Assembly: GCA_002709225.1 (NCBI GenBank)
Contig: PAQH01000143.1
Span: 1-33,176, forward strand
From: Planctomycetaceae bacterium
GTDB lineage: Bacteria > Planctomycetota > Planctomycetia > Pirellulales > Pirellulaceae
Length of the DNA: 33,176 nucleotides
Reading direction: 5' to 3'
The position numbers were made by a program, and so were the translations under genes. The notes beneath the pieces were generated by a model that did no database searches, was not told where the DNA came from, and worked only from the letters and a program-made list of their open reading frames with translations. This document shows, in pieces, positions 1-7,039 of this stretch (position 1 is its first letter; each line of letters begins with the position of its first letter).

Positions 1-307
1 GGGAATTCTTGAAGCGTCACCCACACTGGCAGAACATTTTTTGATTGGGCCGGTTGCGTTTGTGGCGGGGGCGGTCCCCTTTATGCCCGCGGGACTGGGG
101 GCGCTGGAGTTGGCACTCGACGTGATGTACACCAAAGTCTCGTCCGCTGACTTGGGGGCGGGCCTCGGCGTGGTGGTTGCCTTAGGGCACCGGCTGAATA
201 CGATTGGCGTAGCGACGGTGGGTGCCATCATTTACTGGTTGAGTAAACGCGAAGTGGATGAACTGTTGTCGCTGGGAGAAGAAGTTGCGGGGAGTAGCAT
301 GGAGTGA
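1..307 (+). CDS. Flippase-like membrane protein (LPG synthase TM / UPF0104 family), C-terminal fragment
   Basis: The reading frame is open from base 2 to the stop at 305-307, so the start lies outside the window. About 100 residues are visible. They contain a hydrophobic segment followed by a PxGLGxxE-type motif (FMPAGLGALE), then a further hydrophobic segment and a short charged cytoplasmic tail. The P-G-L-G-x-x-E element is characteristic of the C-terminal part of the lysylphosphatidylglycerol synthase TM / UPF0104 (YbhN-like) family, integral inner-membrane proteins involved in lipid handling. The function of this particular member cannot be told from the fragment. A 270-280 bp gap separates it from the next gene, so co-transcription is uncertain. 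Confidence 0.7.
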   Translation, partial: GILEASPTLAEHFLIGPVAFVAGAVPFMPAGLGALELALDVMYTKVSSADLGAGLGVVVALGHRLNTIGVATVGAIIYWLSKREVDELLSLGEEVAGSSME

Positions 308-491
308 TCGCCGTTAATGATAGCGCGCTGCGGGCCATTGCGACCGACCGAGCTAGCTTGTGGAAAGCTGCGGTGGGCAAGTCGAGAACGCTCTCCCTCC
401 TCAAGTTTGCCACCAGAGCACACCGTTGCAAGTTTGGCACACCACGGTGTTTGCGTTATGCTGAGTGAGAGGACCCAGTAAACGGAAAAAT

Positions 492-519
492 AGTTACGGC
501 GTGGTTGGGGCGCGTAACT
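492..519. promoter_or_regulatory. 7-bp perfect inverted repeat upstream of DUF1501 gene 1
   Basis: AGTTACG (492-498) and its exact complement CGTAACT (513-519) are separated by 14 bases. They lie about 70 bases before the start of the first DUF1501 gene. This could be an operator or a leader hairpin; there is no U-tract, so a terminator is less likely. An arm this short can arise by chance. Confidence 0.25.
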
Positions 520-586
520 CTGCGGGCTGATACAAGTCGGCCGCGTTGGGGTCAGCCACATCACGATTATCCGGAGCGTGATTGCG

Positions 587-1912
587 ATGCAGATACACAG
601 GAACTGTGACGGTGTGACACGACGGGACTGTCTGGAATTGGGCCTTGGCGGTTTGATTTCGGGAGGACTTGTCGGTGCGCTTCGTGCTCGTGCGGCGGCT
701 CCCACGGCAGAGGGCAAGTCCCAGGTCAACAGCTGTATTTTGATTTGGATGGATGGAGGTCCGACACACTACGAGACATTTGACCCGAAGCCAGAGGCGC
801 CGTTGGAGGTGCGGGGTGAATACGAGCCGATCGCAACCAGCTTGCCTGGAGTGCATTATTCTCGACATATGAAACAGCTTGCCCGTATTGCCGATAAGCT
901 CGCAATCGTTCGTTCTATTCGCCACAATCAGGGTAATCACGGTGCCGGTAATCACTACATGATGACCGGTGCGCCTCCCAGAATCCCGGTTGGCTGTGGC
1001 GCATTTGTCAGTTTTCATCCCAGTCTGGGATCGGTAGTGGCGCAGCAACTTGGCGCACCGCATGGCTTGCCCGCTTATTTTTCACTGCCCCGGATGTCGC
1101 GTTCGGGTGGCCCCAATTTTTTGGGTGCCAAGTACGCTCCCTTCGTGGTGGCAGATGATCCCAATGCCAAAGGGTTTCGCGTGCGTGACGTAGCTTTGCC
1201 GCGGGGTTTGCAAGCCGGTCGTTTTCGTGGTCGTCAGAGTATCCGGCAGCAAATCGACCGGTTGGCGCGGATTGCCGACAAGACCGCGGGAGATCCCGTG
1301 TTGGCCCTCGACGATTTTTATCAGCAAGGTTACACGTTGATGACTTCTGAGCGGGCCCAAAAGGCATTTGACATCCATCAGGAGCCTGAGCAGATCAGGG
1401 CTAGATTCGGTCGTCACAGTTTCGGGCAGCGCTCCTTGTTAGCTCGCCGCTTGGTCGAAGCGGGGGTGCCTTTTGTGACTCTCTATCACGGTGGCTGGGA
1501 TCATCACCGCAATATTTTTAGTGGTTTGGCAAGCAAGTTGCCTCCCTTTGAATCGTCGATCGCCGCATTGATTAACGATCTGGAGGAACGTGGCATGCTA
1601 GACACGACCCTGGTTTGTGCGTTGGGTGAGTTTGGGCGAACACCGAAGATTAATTCTCGCGGTGGTCGTGATCATTGGTCGAATGCAATGTCTGTCATGT
1701 TTGCTGGTGGCAAGACACCGCCCGGCCAGGTCATTGGCGCCACAGACCGCCAGGGGTACTCGGCGATTGAACGGGTGTTATCGCCAGAGAATTTTGTTTC
1801 CACGATCTACCGGAAATTGGGCATTGATCCGGCGAAAATCGTCTATACACCAGACGGTCGGCCAGTACACCTGGTTAGTAATCCTTTACCGATAGACGAA
1901 TTACTCGGTTGA
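587..1912 (+). CDS. DUF1501 family secreted protein (1)
   Basis: This encodes a protein of about 441 residues of the DUF1501 family, which belongs to the alkaline-phosphatase/sulfatase-like superfamily and is greatly expanded in Planctomycetota; its substrates are largely unknown. The N-terminus has a twin-arginine-like signal (TRRDCLELGLGG followed by a hydrophobic stretch and ARAAAP), so Tat export is likely. Family landmarks are ILIWMDGGPTHYETFDPKP near residue 50, GGWDHHRN in the middle and GEFGRTPKIN...GGRDHW towards the C-terminus. These Asp/His/Glu positions match probable metal or catalytic residues. ATG 587 is preferred over the in-frame GTG at 578 because GGAG at 573-576 is 10 bases from the ATG but only one from the GTG. 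Unlike many relatives, no DUF1549/DUF1553 gene adjoins it. Confidence 0.9.
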   Translation: MQIHRNCDGVTRRDCLELGLGGLISGGLVGALRARAAAPTAEGKSQVNSCILIWMDGGPTHYETFDPKPEAPLEVRGEYEPIATSLPGVHYSRHMKQLARIADKLAIVRSIRHNQGNHGAGNHYMMTGAPPRIPVGCGAFVSFHPSLGSVVAQQLGAPHGLPAYFSLPRMSRSGGPNFLGAKYAPFVVADDPNAKGFRVRDVALPRGLQAGRFRGRQSIRQQIDRLARIADKTAGDPVLALDDFYQQGYTLMTSERAQKAFDIHQEPEQIRARFGRHSFGQRSLLARRLVEAGVPFVTLYHGGWDHHRNIFSGLASKLPPFESSIAALINDLEERGMLDTTLVCALGEFGRTPKINSRGGRDHWSNAMSVMFAGGKTPPGQVIGATDRQGYSAIERVLSPENFVSTIYRKLGIDPAKIVYTPDGRPVHLVSNPLPIDELLG

Positions 1913-2214
1913 TGACAAGTTGTTTCGGGGCTGTTGGGTAGGCCAATGAGTCCTGATCCGCGCCCATCGGTCTTGTCCTCCCCGGAGAAACGCCTCTTTT
2001 CTGCGTCTCTGCTTTTTCTGTCTTAGTCGGTAAGCGGGTGCTGTGGGGCGTGCCCCGTAGAGGCGGATTATTGCGGTTGTTCCCGTTAGCACGGAGAGAC
2101 CCCGCTAGATTTGTGCGACAAAATGGCTGCCCGGTGATGTTTTCCAACCTAGGCTGGTAAAGGAACGCGATTGTTTGTTTGCATAAATCGATTTTGTTGA
2201 ATGAGGGTGCCAAC
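1913..2214. other. Intergenic region without a visible gene
   Basis: About 300 bases lie between the DUF1501 gene and the small membrane-protein cluster. No convincing coding frame was seen. A short GGGG-CGTG-CCCC element near 2044-2056 could be a weak terminator, but it lacks a U-tract. A Shine-Dalgarno-like GAGGG at 2203-2207 serves the next gene. Confidence 0.4.
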
Positions 2215-2523
2215 GTGGCGAAAAAAAGGGCAGCCAGAAAGACTGCGTCAGCCAGATCACAAAATAATACCTCGGATGAATTGGATAACCACGAGGTGGA
2301 AAAACAGCTGGACGCGGCGCGAGAAGCATTGCGGAATGCCGAAAAACTCTATGCACAACGACAGGAAGACAATGCGGAGTCGCGGTCATTCCTGGAGCCA
2401 CGGACTTTGGGCGCCGCGATTGATGACACGCTGCGCCTGGTTCGCCGATACCCGGGAACTGGGGTGATTGCATCGTCGGCAGTCGGATTCCTGATTGGCC
2501 GTATTACCCGGCGGATCTTCTGA
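2215..2523 (+). CDS. Small DUF883/YqjD-like membrane-anchored protein
   Basis: The product is about 102 residues: a basic, Ala/Lys-rich N-terminus (AKKRAARKTASARSQ), a charged helical stretch suited to a coiled coil (EVEKQLDAAREALRNAEKLYAQRQED), then a C-terminal glycine-rich transmembrane segment (RRYPGTGVIASSAVGFLIG) ending in RITRRIF. This layout, with a C-tail TM preceded by a 'P-x-T/G-G' turn, resembles the DUF883/ElaB-YqjD family, inner-membrane proteins of which some bind ribosomes in stationary phase. GTG 2215 is chosen because GAGGG lies 7 bases upstream; a longer frame from TTG 2179 is less likely. It is the first of three small same-strand membrane-protein genes. The family call is inferred from architecture. 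Confidence 0.6.
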   Translation: MAKKRAARKTASARSQNNTSDELDNHEVEKQLDAAREALRNAEKLYAQRQEDNAESRSFLEPRTLGAAIDDTLRLVRRYPGTGVIASSAVGFLIGRITRRIF

Positions 2524-2561
2524 AGGAACTGCGGACTCTAATCCTCTACGGAACCGGAGCG

Positions 2562-2921
2562 ATGAAGCAATTTGGTCCTACGATAGCTGATGCGGCGGAA
2601 CGTCGGCAGGCATTACGCCGTGACATTGCACGTTTGCGGAGACGGTTGGATCGCCGTGCGAACCGTTTGCTTGCGCCGACCATGATCATTAGTAATTGTC
2701 GCGAGAATCTTGCTCGTTACCCCGGTCGTTCTATCTTGGCCGCTGTCTGTCTGGGTTCTTTTGTGTGGGGCGGGTTGCCTCGGGATTGGAACATCCGCGC
2801 CGGTGCCGCGCGGATCAAGAAATGGGTGGTGGGTACATGCTGGGAAGAATTATGGGAAACTGTGAAACAAGCTGTGGCTGTTGAACCCTGTCGTGACTCC
2901 AAGAATGGCAGCGAGGAATAG
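2562..2921 (+). CDS. Small membrane protein, second member of a YqjD/YqjE-like cluster
   Basis: The 119-residue product is not confidently recognised. The N-terminal third is strongly basic and helical (RRQALRRDIARLRRRLDRRANRLL). It is followed by NLARYPGRSILAAVCLGSFVWGG, a single predicted TM segment with the same 'RYPG' lead-in as the preceding gene, and then a charged C-terminal tail. The shared lead-in suggests a diverged relative of the DUF883-like neighbour. The gene starts at ATG 2562, 38 bases after the previous stop, and ends one base before the start of the next gene, so all three are probably co-transcribed. A ribosome-stress or envelope role, as for YqjD/YqjE/YqjK, is an analogy only. 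Confidence 0.6.
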   Translation: MKQFGPTIADAAERRQALRRDIARLRRRLDRRANRLLAPTMIISNCRENLARYPGRSILAAVCLGSFVWGGLPRDWNIRAGAARIKKWVVGTCWEELWETVKQAVAVEPCRDSKNGSEE

Positions 2922-2922
2922 C

Positions 2923-3393
2923 ATGTCTGAGCACGCAAGGTTGGAAACTCCTTCTTGGGCGGGAGAATGGGGCCGATTATTCAGCGACTTGGTAGACTTG
3001 TTGGCACTGCGCCGCCAATTGGCAGAGCTGGAAGTTCACAACGACCTACAGCAAATCAAACGACTAGGCATTTTCGGTGGTTTGGGATTAACTCAATGTC
3101 TGGTTGGCATGGCTGTCTTGGCAGTTCTCGCCGGTAGTCTTATCGATCAATGGATCGCGACTTCAGTGATACCGACATCTCATCCCTGGGGTTCGCTGCT
3201 TCTCGGCGCGGGTTTCGTCGTGTGCGGCCTGGAAACGCTGCGCCGAAGTTGGAATCGGTTCCAGCGAGAGTTTTCAGGACTAAAAGAGTCTATCGCTGAG
3301 TTGCGCGAGGACGCAGCGTGGCTGCGGGAATGGTCGGTTTCTGAGTCGCTGAAATCAAATGTCGCTGACGAAGCTTCTGCTGGCTCCTCGTAA
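2923..3393 (+). CDS. DUF1469 / phage-holin-like (YqjE-like) membrane protein
   Basis: The product is about 156 residues. An amphipathic N-terminal region (LFSDLVDLLALRRQLAELEVHNDLQQIKR) precedes two TM segments (roughly residues 48-70 and 84-102) separated by a short loop, then a charged helical tail. This matches the DUF1469 'putative holin superfamily III' family that includes E. coli YqjE, usually found next to a DUF883 protein. ATG 2923 is chosen because it begins one base after the preceding stop and GAGGA precedes it; an upstream TTG at 2881 would overlap the neighbour. The order DUF883-like, small TM protein, DUF1469 mirrors yqjD-yqjE-yqjK type operons. Despite the holin name, a lysis role is not implied. 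Confidence 0.72.
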   Translation: MSEHARLETPSWAGEWGRLFSDLVDLLALRRQLAELEVHNDLQQIKRLGIFGGLGLTQCLVGMAVLAVLAGSLIDQWIATSVIPTSHPWGSLLLGAGFVVCGLETLRRSWNRFQREFSGLKESIAELREDAAWLREWSVSESLKSNVADEASAGSS

Positions 3394-3567
3394 GTACGGC
3401 GAATAGCCGACGTTTCTGGGGGTGCCTCACTGATATGCCTCACGGATAATTGGGCAGCTCCGCTTGCCGCCACGGATACTATTGTGGGGATGGCCGCTGG
3501 TCAGCTTGTACTGGGAGTGCCATACTCGTGTCTGGGGTCCGCTGAACCGGATAGTCGGGAGGGAGCC

Positions 3568-4299
3568 GTGGGAAAGTTGTCAGAAAAAGTTGCCATGGTG
3601 ACCGGGGCCAGCCAGGGGATTGGTAAAGCAATTTGCCACGCGTTTGGCCAAGCCGGCGCAGCACTAGTGATCAACTCTCGGCATGCGGACAAACTGTCAC
3701 AGGCCAAGTCGGAATTGGCGAAATGGGGTGTTCCTGTGCTCGCGGTCGCCGGAGATATCTCGCAGCCGGAGACAGTGGAACGCGTGTTTGATGGGTTGAA
3801 CGAGGAGTTTGGCCGGCTTGATGTCCTTGTCAATAATGCTGGCGCGTTTGATGGCGGCCCTATTGACGAGCTTTCATTAGAGTCTTGGGATCGGGTGATT
3901 AATACGAACCTCCGTGGGCCATTTCTCTGTACGCAGCGGGCGATGCGTTTGATGAAACCGAAGGGCGCGGGACGTATCATCAACATCGGGTCGATTTCAG
4001 CTCAGCGTGTTCGCCCAAGATCCGCTCCCTACTCTACGTCGAAATTCGGTTTGGTAGGCCTTACCCATGTGACTGCACTGGAGGGACGCGAACACGGAAT
4101 CACATGCGGTTGCTTGCACCCGGGTAATGTCCTCTCTGAACGGAGAGTCGACTCCGGGAAACCGCAAGATGATGAACCGATGATGACGGTTGATGAGCTC
4201 GCTGAAGTTGCATTGCTGATGGCTACGCTACCATCGCATGTGGCGATGCTCGACGCGGTTGTATTGCCGAGGGATCAAGCGTATATCGGTCGTGGCTAA
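3568..4299 (+). CDS. Short-chain dehydrogenase/reductase (classical SDR)
   Basis: The 243-residue product is of typical classical SDR length. The Rossmann cofactor motif TGASQGIG is at residues 12-19, the structural NNAG at 89-92, the catalytic serine in NIGSISA near 142-144, and the YxxxK pair is Y155-STS-K159. These show an NAD(P)H-dependent oxidoreductase of the FabG-like group; the substrate cannot be deduced. GTG 3568 is chosen because GGGAGGGAG lies just upstream and the Rossmann strand follows immediately; an earlier in-frame start at 3484 adds a 28-residue extension unusual for the family. The C-terminus (HPGNVLSERR) departs from the usual PG-x-I-x-T pattern, in line with a non-FabG specificity. 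It lies 90 bp before sufS. Confidence 0.88.
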   Translation: MGKLSEKVAMVTGASQGIGKAICHAFGQAGAALVINSRHADKLSQAKSELAKWGVPVLAVAGDISQPETVERVFDGLNEEFGRLDVLVNNAGAFDGGPIDELSLESWDRVINTNLRGPFLCTQRAMRLMKPKGAGRIINIGSISAQRVRPRSAPYSTSKFGLVGLTHVTALEGREHGITCGCLHPGNVLSERRVDSGKPQDDEPMMTVDELAEVALLMATLPSHVAMLDAVVLPRDQAYIGRG

Positions 4300-4389
4300 C
4301 GGCGACACAGCATTACCGACTGGAAGAATCGAGAAGTAAGTTCACATACAGAGATTGTGGCGAAAAACTGTTAACAAGAGCTCGAATGG

Positions 4390-5640
4390 ATGAATACCTC
4401 GGCCAACTCCTTTGATGCAAATACATTACGGGCGGACTTCCCCATTCTGGATACGCGCGTTCACGGTGACAAACGCCTGGTCTACCTGGATAATGCAGCG
4501 ACAACTCAGCGTCCACGGCAGGTGGTTCAGCGGATCAGTGACTTTTACACACAGCAGTACTCGAATGTCCATCGCGGGATCCACGCGCTCAGTGAACAGA
4601 GTACGGATCTGTACGAACAGGCACGAGAGGCGGTAGCCAGGTTTATCCACGCGAGGCATCCACACGAGGTTGTTTTTACCTCCGGTACGACTGCGGCGAT
4701 TAACCTGGTGGCGCACAGTTGGGGGCAAGTTCACATCAATTCTGGTGATGAGATCTTGCTTACCCTGCTGGAGCATCATTCAAATATTGTTCCCTGGCAG
4801 CAGTTAGCTGAACGAACGGGAGCCACGGTCCGCTTTGTTCCCGTCGAGGACGATGGCCAATTGCAGCTATCACAATTATCCAATCTGTTGACTGAACGTA
4901 CACGGATTGTCAGTTTGACGGCTGCAAGCAATGTGCTCGGGAGTCATGTTCCCGTTAAAGACGTTGTCGCACAGGCACACTCGGTTGGTGCGGTGGTTTT
5001 GTTGGACGCGGCACAAAGTGCTCCCCATCAGGTGACGGATGTGCAAGCATGTGGCGTTGATTTCCTGGCTTTTAGTGGGCACAAAATGCTCGGGCCAACC
5101 GGAATAGGCGTACTTTACGGTCGCGAGGAGCTGCTGGAAGAAATGCCCCCGTTTCTGGGAGGGGGGAGTATGATCCGCAGTGTCACGACCGAGGGGTTTG
5201 AGTCAGGAGAACTGCCGGAGAAGTTTGAAGCAGGTACACCACCAATTGCTCCCGCTATCGGGCTGACAACGGCGATCGAGTACCTGGAACGCATCGGAAT
5301 AGATGCCATTCAGGATCATGAGAAACAGCTGGTTGTCGCTGCACACCAACGTTTGAGTGACCTTGAGGGCGTGCGTGTTCTTGGTCCACCGATTAAACAC
5401 AAGGGGCCAATTGTCAATTTCCTGCTGGATGGGATACATCCACATGATGTCGCACAGGCTCTTGATCAACAGGGAGTGGCAGTGCGGGCTGGTCACCACT
5501 GTGCGATGCCGCTGCATCAGCGTTTGGGCCATAGTGCGACGTTACGCGCGAGCTTCTATTTCTATAATACTCAGGAAGAAGTCGAGATCTTGGCCGACGC
5601 GATTGTTGATACACAACGTGTGTTCCGGCGGGATCGGTAA
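4390..5640 (+). CDS. sufS: SufS-type cysteine desulfurase
   Basis: The product is 416 residues, close to the usual length of group II cysteine desulfurases (SufS/CsdA). It would be a cytoplasmic PLP enzyme converting cysteine to alanine and passing persulfide to Fe-S cluster assembly. Visible landmarks are YLDNAATTQRP near residue 32, the PLP-contacting histidines in LLEHHSN (128-132), LLDAAQSAPH (204-213), the PLP lysine K232 in FSGHKMLGPTG, and the active-site cysteine C371 in RAGHHCAMP, the SufS-type context. No sufB, sufC, sufD or sufU gene adjoins it in the window, so its sulfur acceptor must be encoded elsewhere. It follows an SDR gene and precedes a Gfo/Idh/MocA gene, neither an obvious partner. 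CsdA-like use is possible. Confidence 0.93.
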   Translation: MNTSANSFDANTLRADFPILDTRVHGDKRLVYLDNAATTQRPRQVVQRISDFYTQQYSNVHRGIHALSEQSTDLYEQAREAVARFIHARHPHEVVFTSGTTAAINLVAHSWGQVHINSGDEILLTLLEHHSNIVPWQQLAERTGATVRFVPVEDDGQLQLSQLSNLLTERTRIVSLTAASNVLGSHVPVKDVVAQAHSVGAVVLLDAAQSAPHQVTDVQACGVDFLAFSGHKMLGPTGIGVLYGREELLEEMPPFLGGGSMIRSVTTEGFESGELPEKFEAGTPPIAPAIGLTTAIEYLERIGIDAIQDHEKQLVVAAHQRLSDLEGVRVLGPPIKHKGPIVNFLLDGIHPHDVAQALDQQGVAVRAGHHCAMPLHQRLGHSATLRASFYFYNTQEEVEILADAIVDTQRVFRRDR

Positions 5641-5849
5641 CTCGTGTTATTGAGCTCTGAAGAAGTAGCTTGCGTCTGCGTAGTGCGCCTGAAGCGAGCA
5701 TCGTGGTTGGCGAAATAAGTCAGGCGAGATTTGCGAATCTGGTTATGATGCTACCGTGAGTTGTAGGGCGGGTCGACTCCGCTGGCAGGGTTAGTGACGC
5801 CACAGTTGGTTTCACATTCGCCCGATTGTTTTTACATGGGTTATCACCA

Positions 5850-7010
5850 ATGGCGGAGCATCCACCGCTCAAAGTGGCGTTAGTTGGTGCCTTGGGAAAG
5901 GTGGCTGCGCCGTGTCACTTGAATGTGTTACGAAGTTTACCGTCACTTGAACTATCTGCGCTTTGTGATGTCGATGAAGCTGGCTTGCGTCAACTCGCTC
6001 ACCAATACGAAGTTGGCCAGGTCTACACTCGCTACGACGAGCTACTCGCAGATCCTGGGATTGATGTTGTTGATCTGGTGGTCCCCCCCTTTCTGCACGC
6101 GGAAATGACAATTGCGGCAGCGCAAGCAGGTAAACACGTTTACGTTGAAAAACCAATGGCCCTGAGTCGATCGCAGGCACAGCAGATGATACAGGCTGCG
6201 ACAGCGGGTGCAGTTTACCTGATGGTGGGTGAGAGCTATTTCTTTCACGGTCCTCATCGTCTGGCCCGAGATTTGATTCAAGAGGGTGAAGTTGGTGAGA
6301 TTCGTCAGATACGCCAATACAAGCAGGCGTGGCTGTTTAATGAGTCGGAGAATCGACGCTTGCAAGGCCGTGGCCATGATGTTGCCTGGAGATTTGATCC
6401 GCGACTTTCCGGAGGGGGGCAGTTTCCTTGGATCATGGACCATGGCCCGCATCTGTTCGCTACGGCCCGTTTGTTTTCGAGTTCAGGTATCCGGACGGTT
6501 GCGGCGTTACAACGTGAGCATGGCGTTGGTCGCGAGCAACAGCTCCGCGGAATCACGGCTATTAGTTGGGCACATGTCGACGATGCTGTAGACGGGATGT
6601 GGCTTCACTGCGAAACCATGCCTGCAGCAGGGCCGTGGATTGGCTTTCGTACCGAGATCCTAGGAACGAAAGGGACCCTTCGTGTATTTGGAGAAGGGGG
6701 TGGCGCCGCACCCGGATTTCCACAAGTGGCACCAGTAACGCTATATCGCCAAGGAAATGCCCGTGATTTTCAGCTGGATGCGAGTTGCGACCGGTCCTGG
6801 GTTTCCAACAACTCCTATTATGACGAGGCACATCGAAACGTCTGGAGTCACTTTGCAGATGCAGTGATGAATGAACGCCCTTTGGAATACAATGGGGCCA
6901 GTGGGCTGGAAGATCTCACCGCAACCCTCGCGACGATTCAAAGCGCGGTTCGCGGATGTGCTACAGAAGTTTCTTCGATTGCAGATGATTGGCACGCGTG
7001 GGAGACGTGA
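5850..7010 (+). CDS. Gfo/Idh/MocA family oxidoreductase
   Basis: The product is 386 residues. An N-terminal Rossmann domain (KVALVGALGKVA, residues 8-19) carries the family signature EKPMALS at about 100-106. The C-terminal part is the alpha/beta substrate domain, with a likely catalytic histidine region in WIMDHGPHLFATARLF. Enzymes of this family use NAD(P) to oxidise or reduce sugars, inositols or derived compounds and are numerous in Planctomycetota; the substrate is not deducible. The glycine motif is unusual (GALGKVA rather than GxGxxG). ATG 5850 gives the standard start; an upstream in-frame TTG at 5826 is less likely. The gene converges with the PPC protein gene, leaving only 29 bp between stops. 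Confidence 0.88.
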   Translation: MAEHPPLKVALVGALGKVAAPCHLNVLRSLPSLELSALCDVDEAGLRQLAHQYEVGQVYTRYDELLADPGIDVVDLVVPPFLHAEMTIAAAQAGKHVYVEKPMALSRSQAQQMIQAATAGAVYLMVGESYFFHGPHRLARDLIQEGEVGEIRQIRQYKQAWLFNESENRRLQGRGHDVAWRFDPRLSGGGQFPWIMDHGPHLFATARLFSSSGIRTVAALQREHGVGREQQLRGITAISWAHVDDAVDGMWLHCETMPAAGPWIGFRTEILGTKGTLRVFGEGGGAAPGFPQVAPVTLYRQGNARDFQLDASCDRSWVSNNSYYDEAHRNVWSHFADAVMNERPLEYNGASGLEDLTATLATIQSAVRGCATEVSSIADDWHAWET

Positions 7011-7039
7011 ATTGCTGTTTGATCACAATCGCTTGCTGG

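Noticed and set aside
2044..2056. GGGG-CGTG-CCCC hairpin as a terminator for DUF1501 gene 1.
   Set aside because: Only four base pairs, 130 bases past the stop and without a T-run; too weak to call.
2923..3393. Reading the DUF1469 'holin' gene as evidence of a prophage.
   Set aside because: DUF1469 is widespread outside phages, and no other phage gene is nearby.
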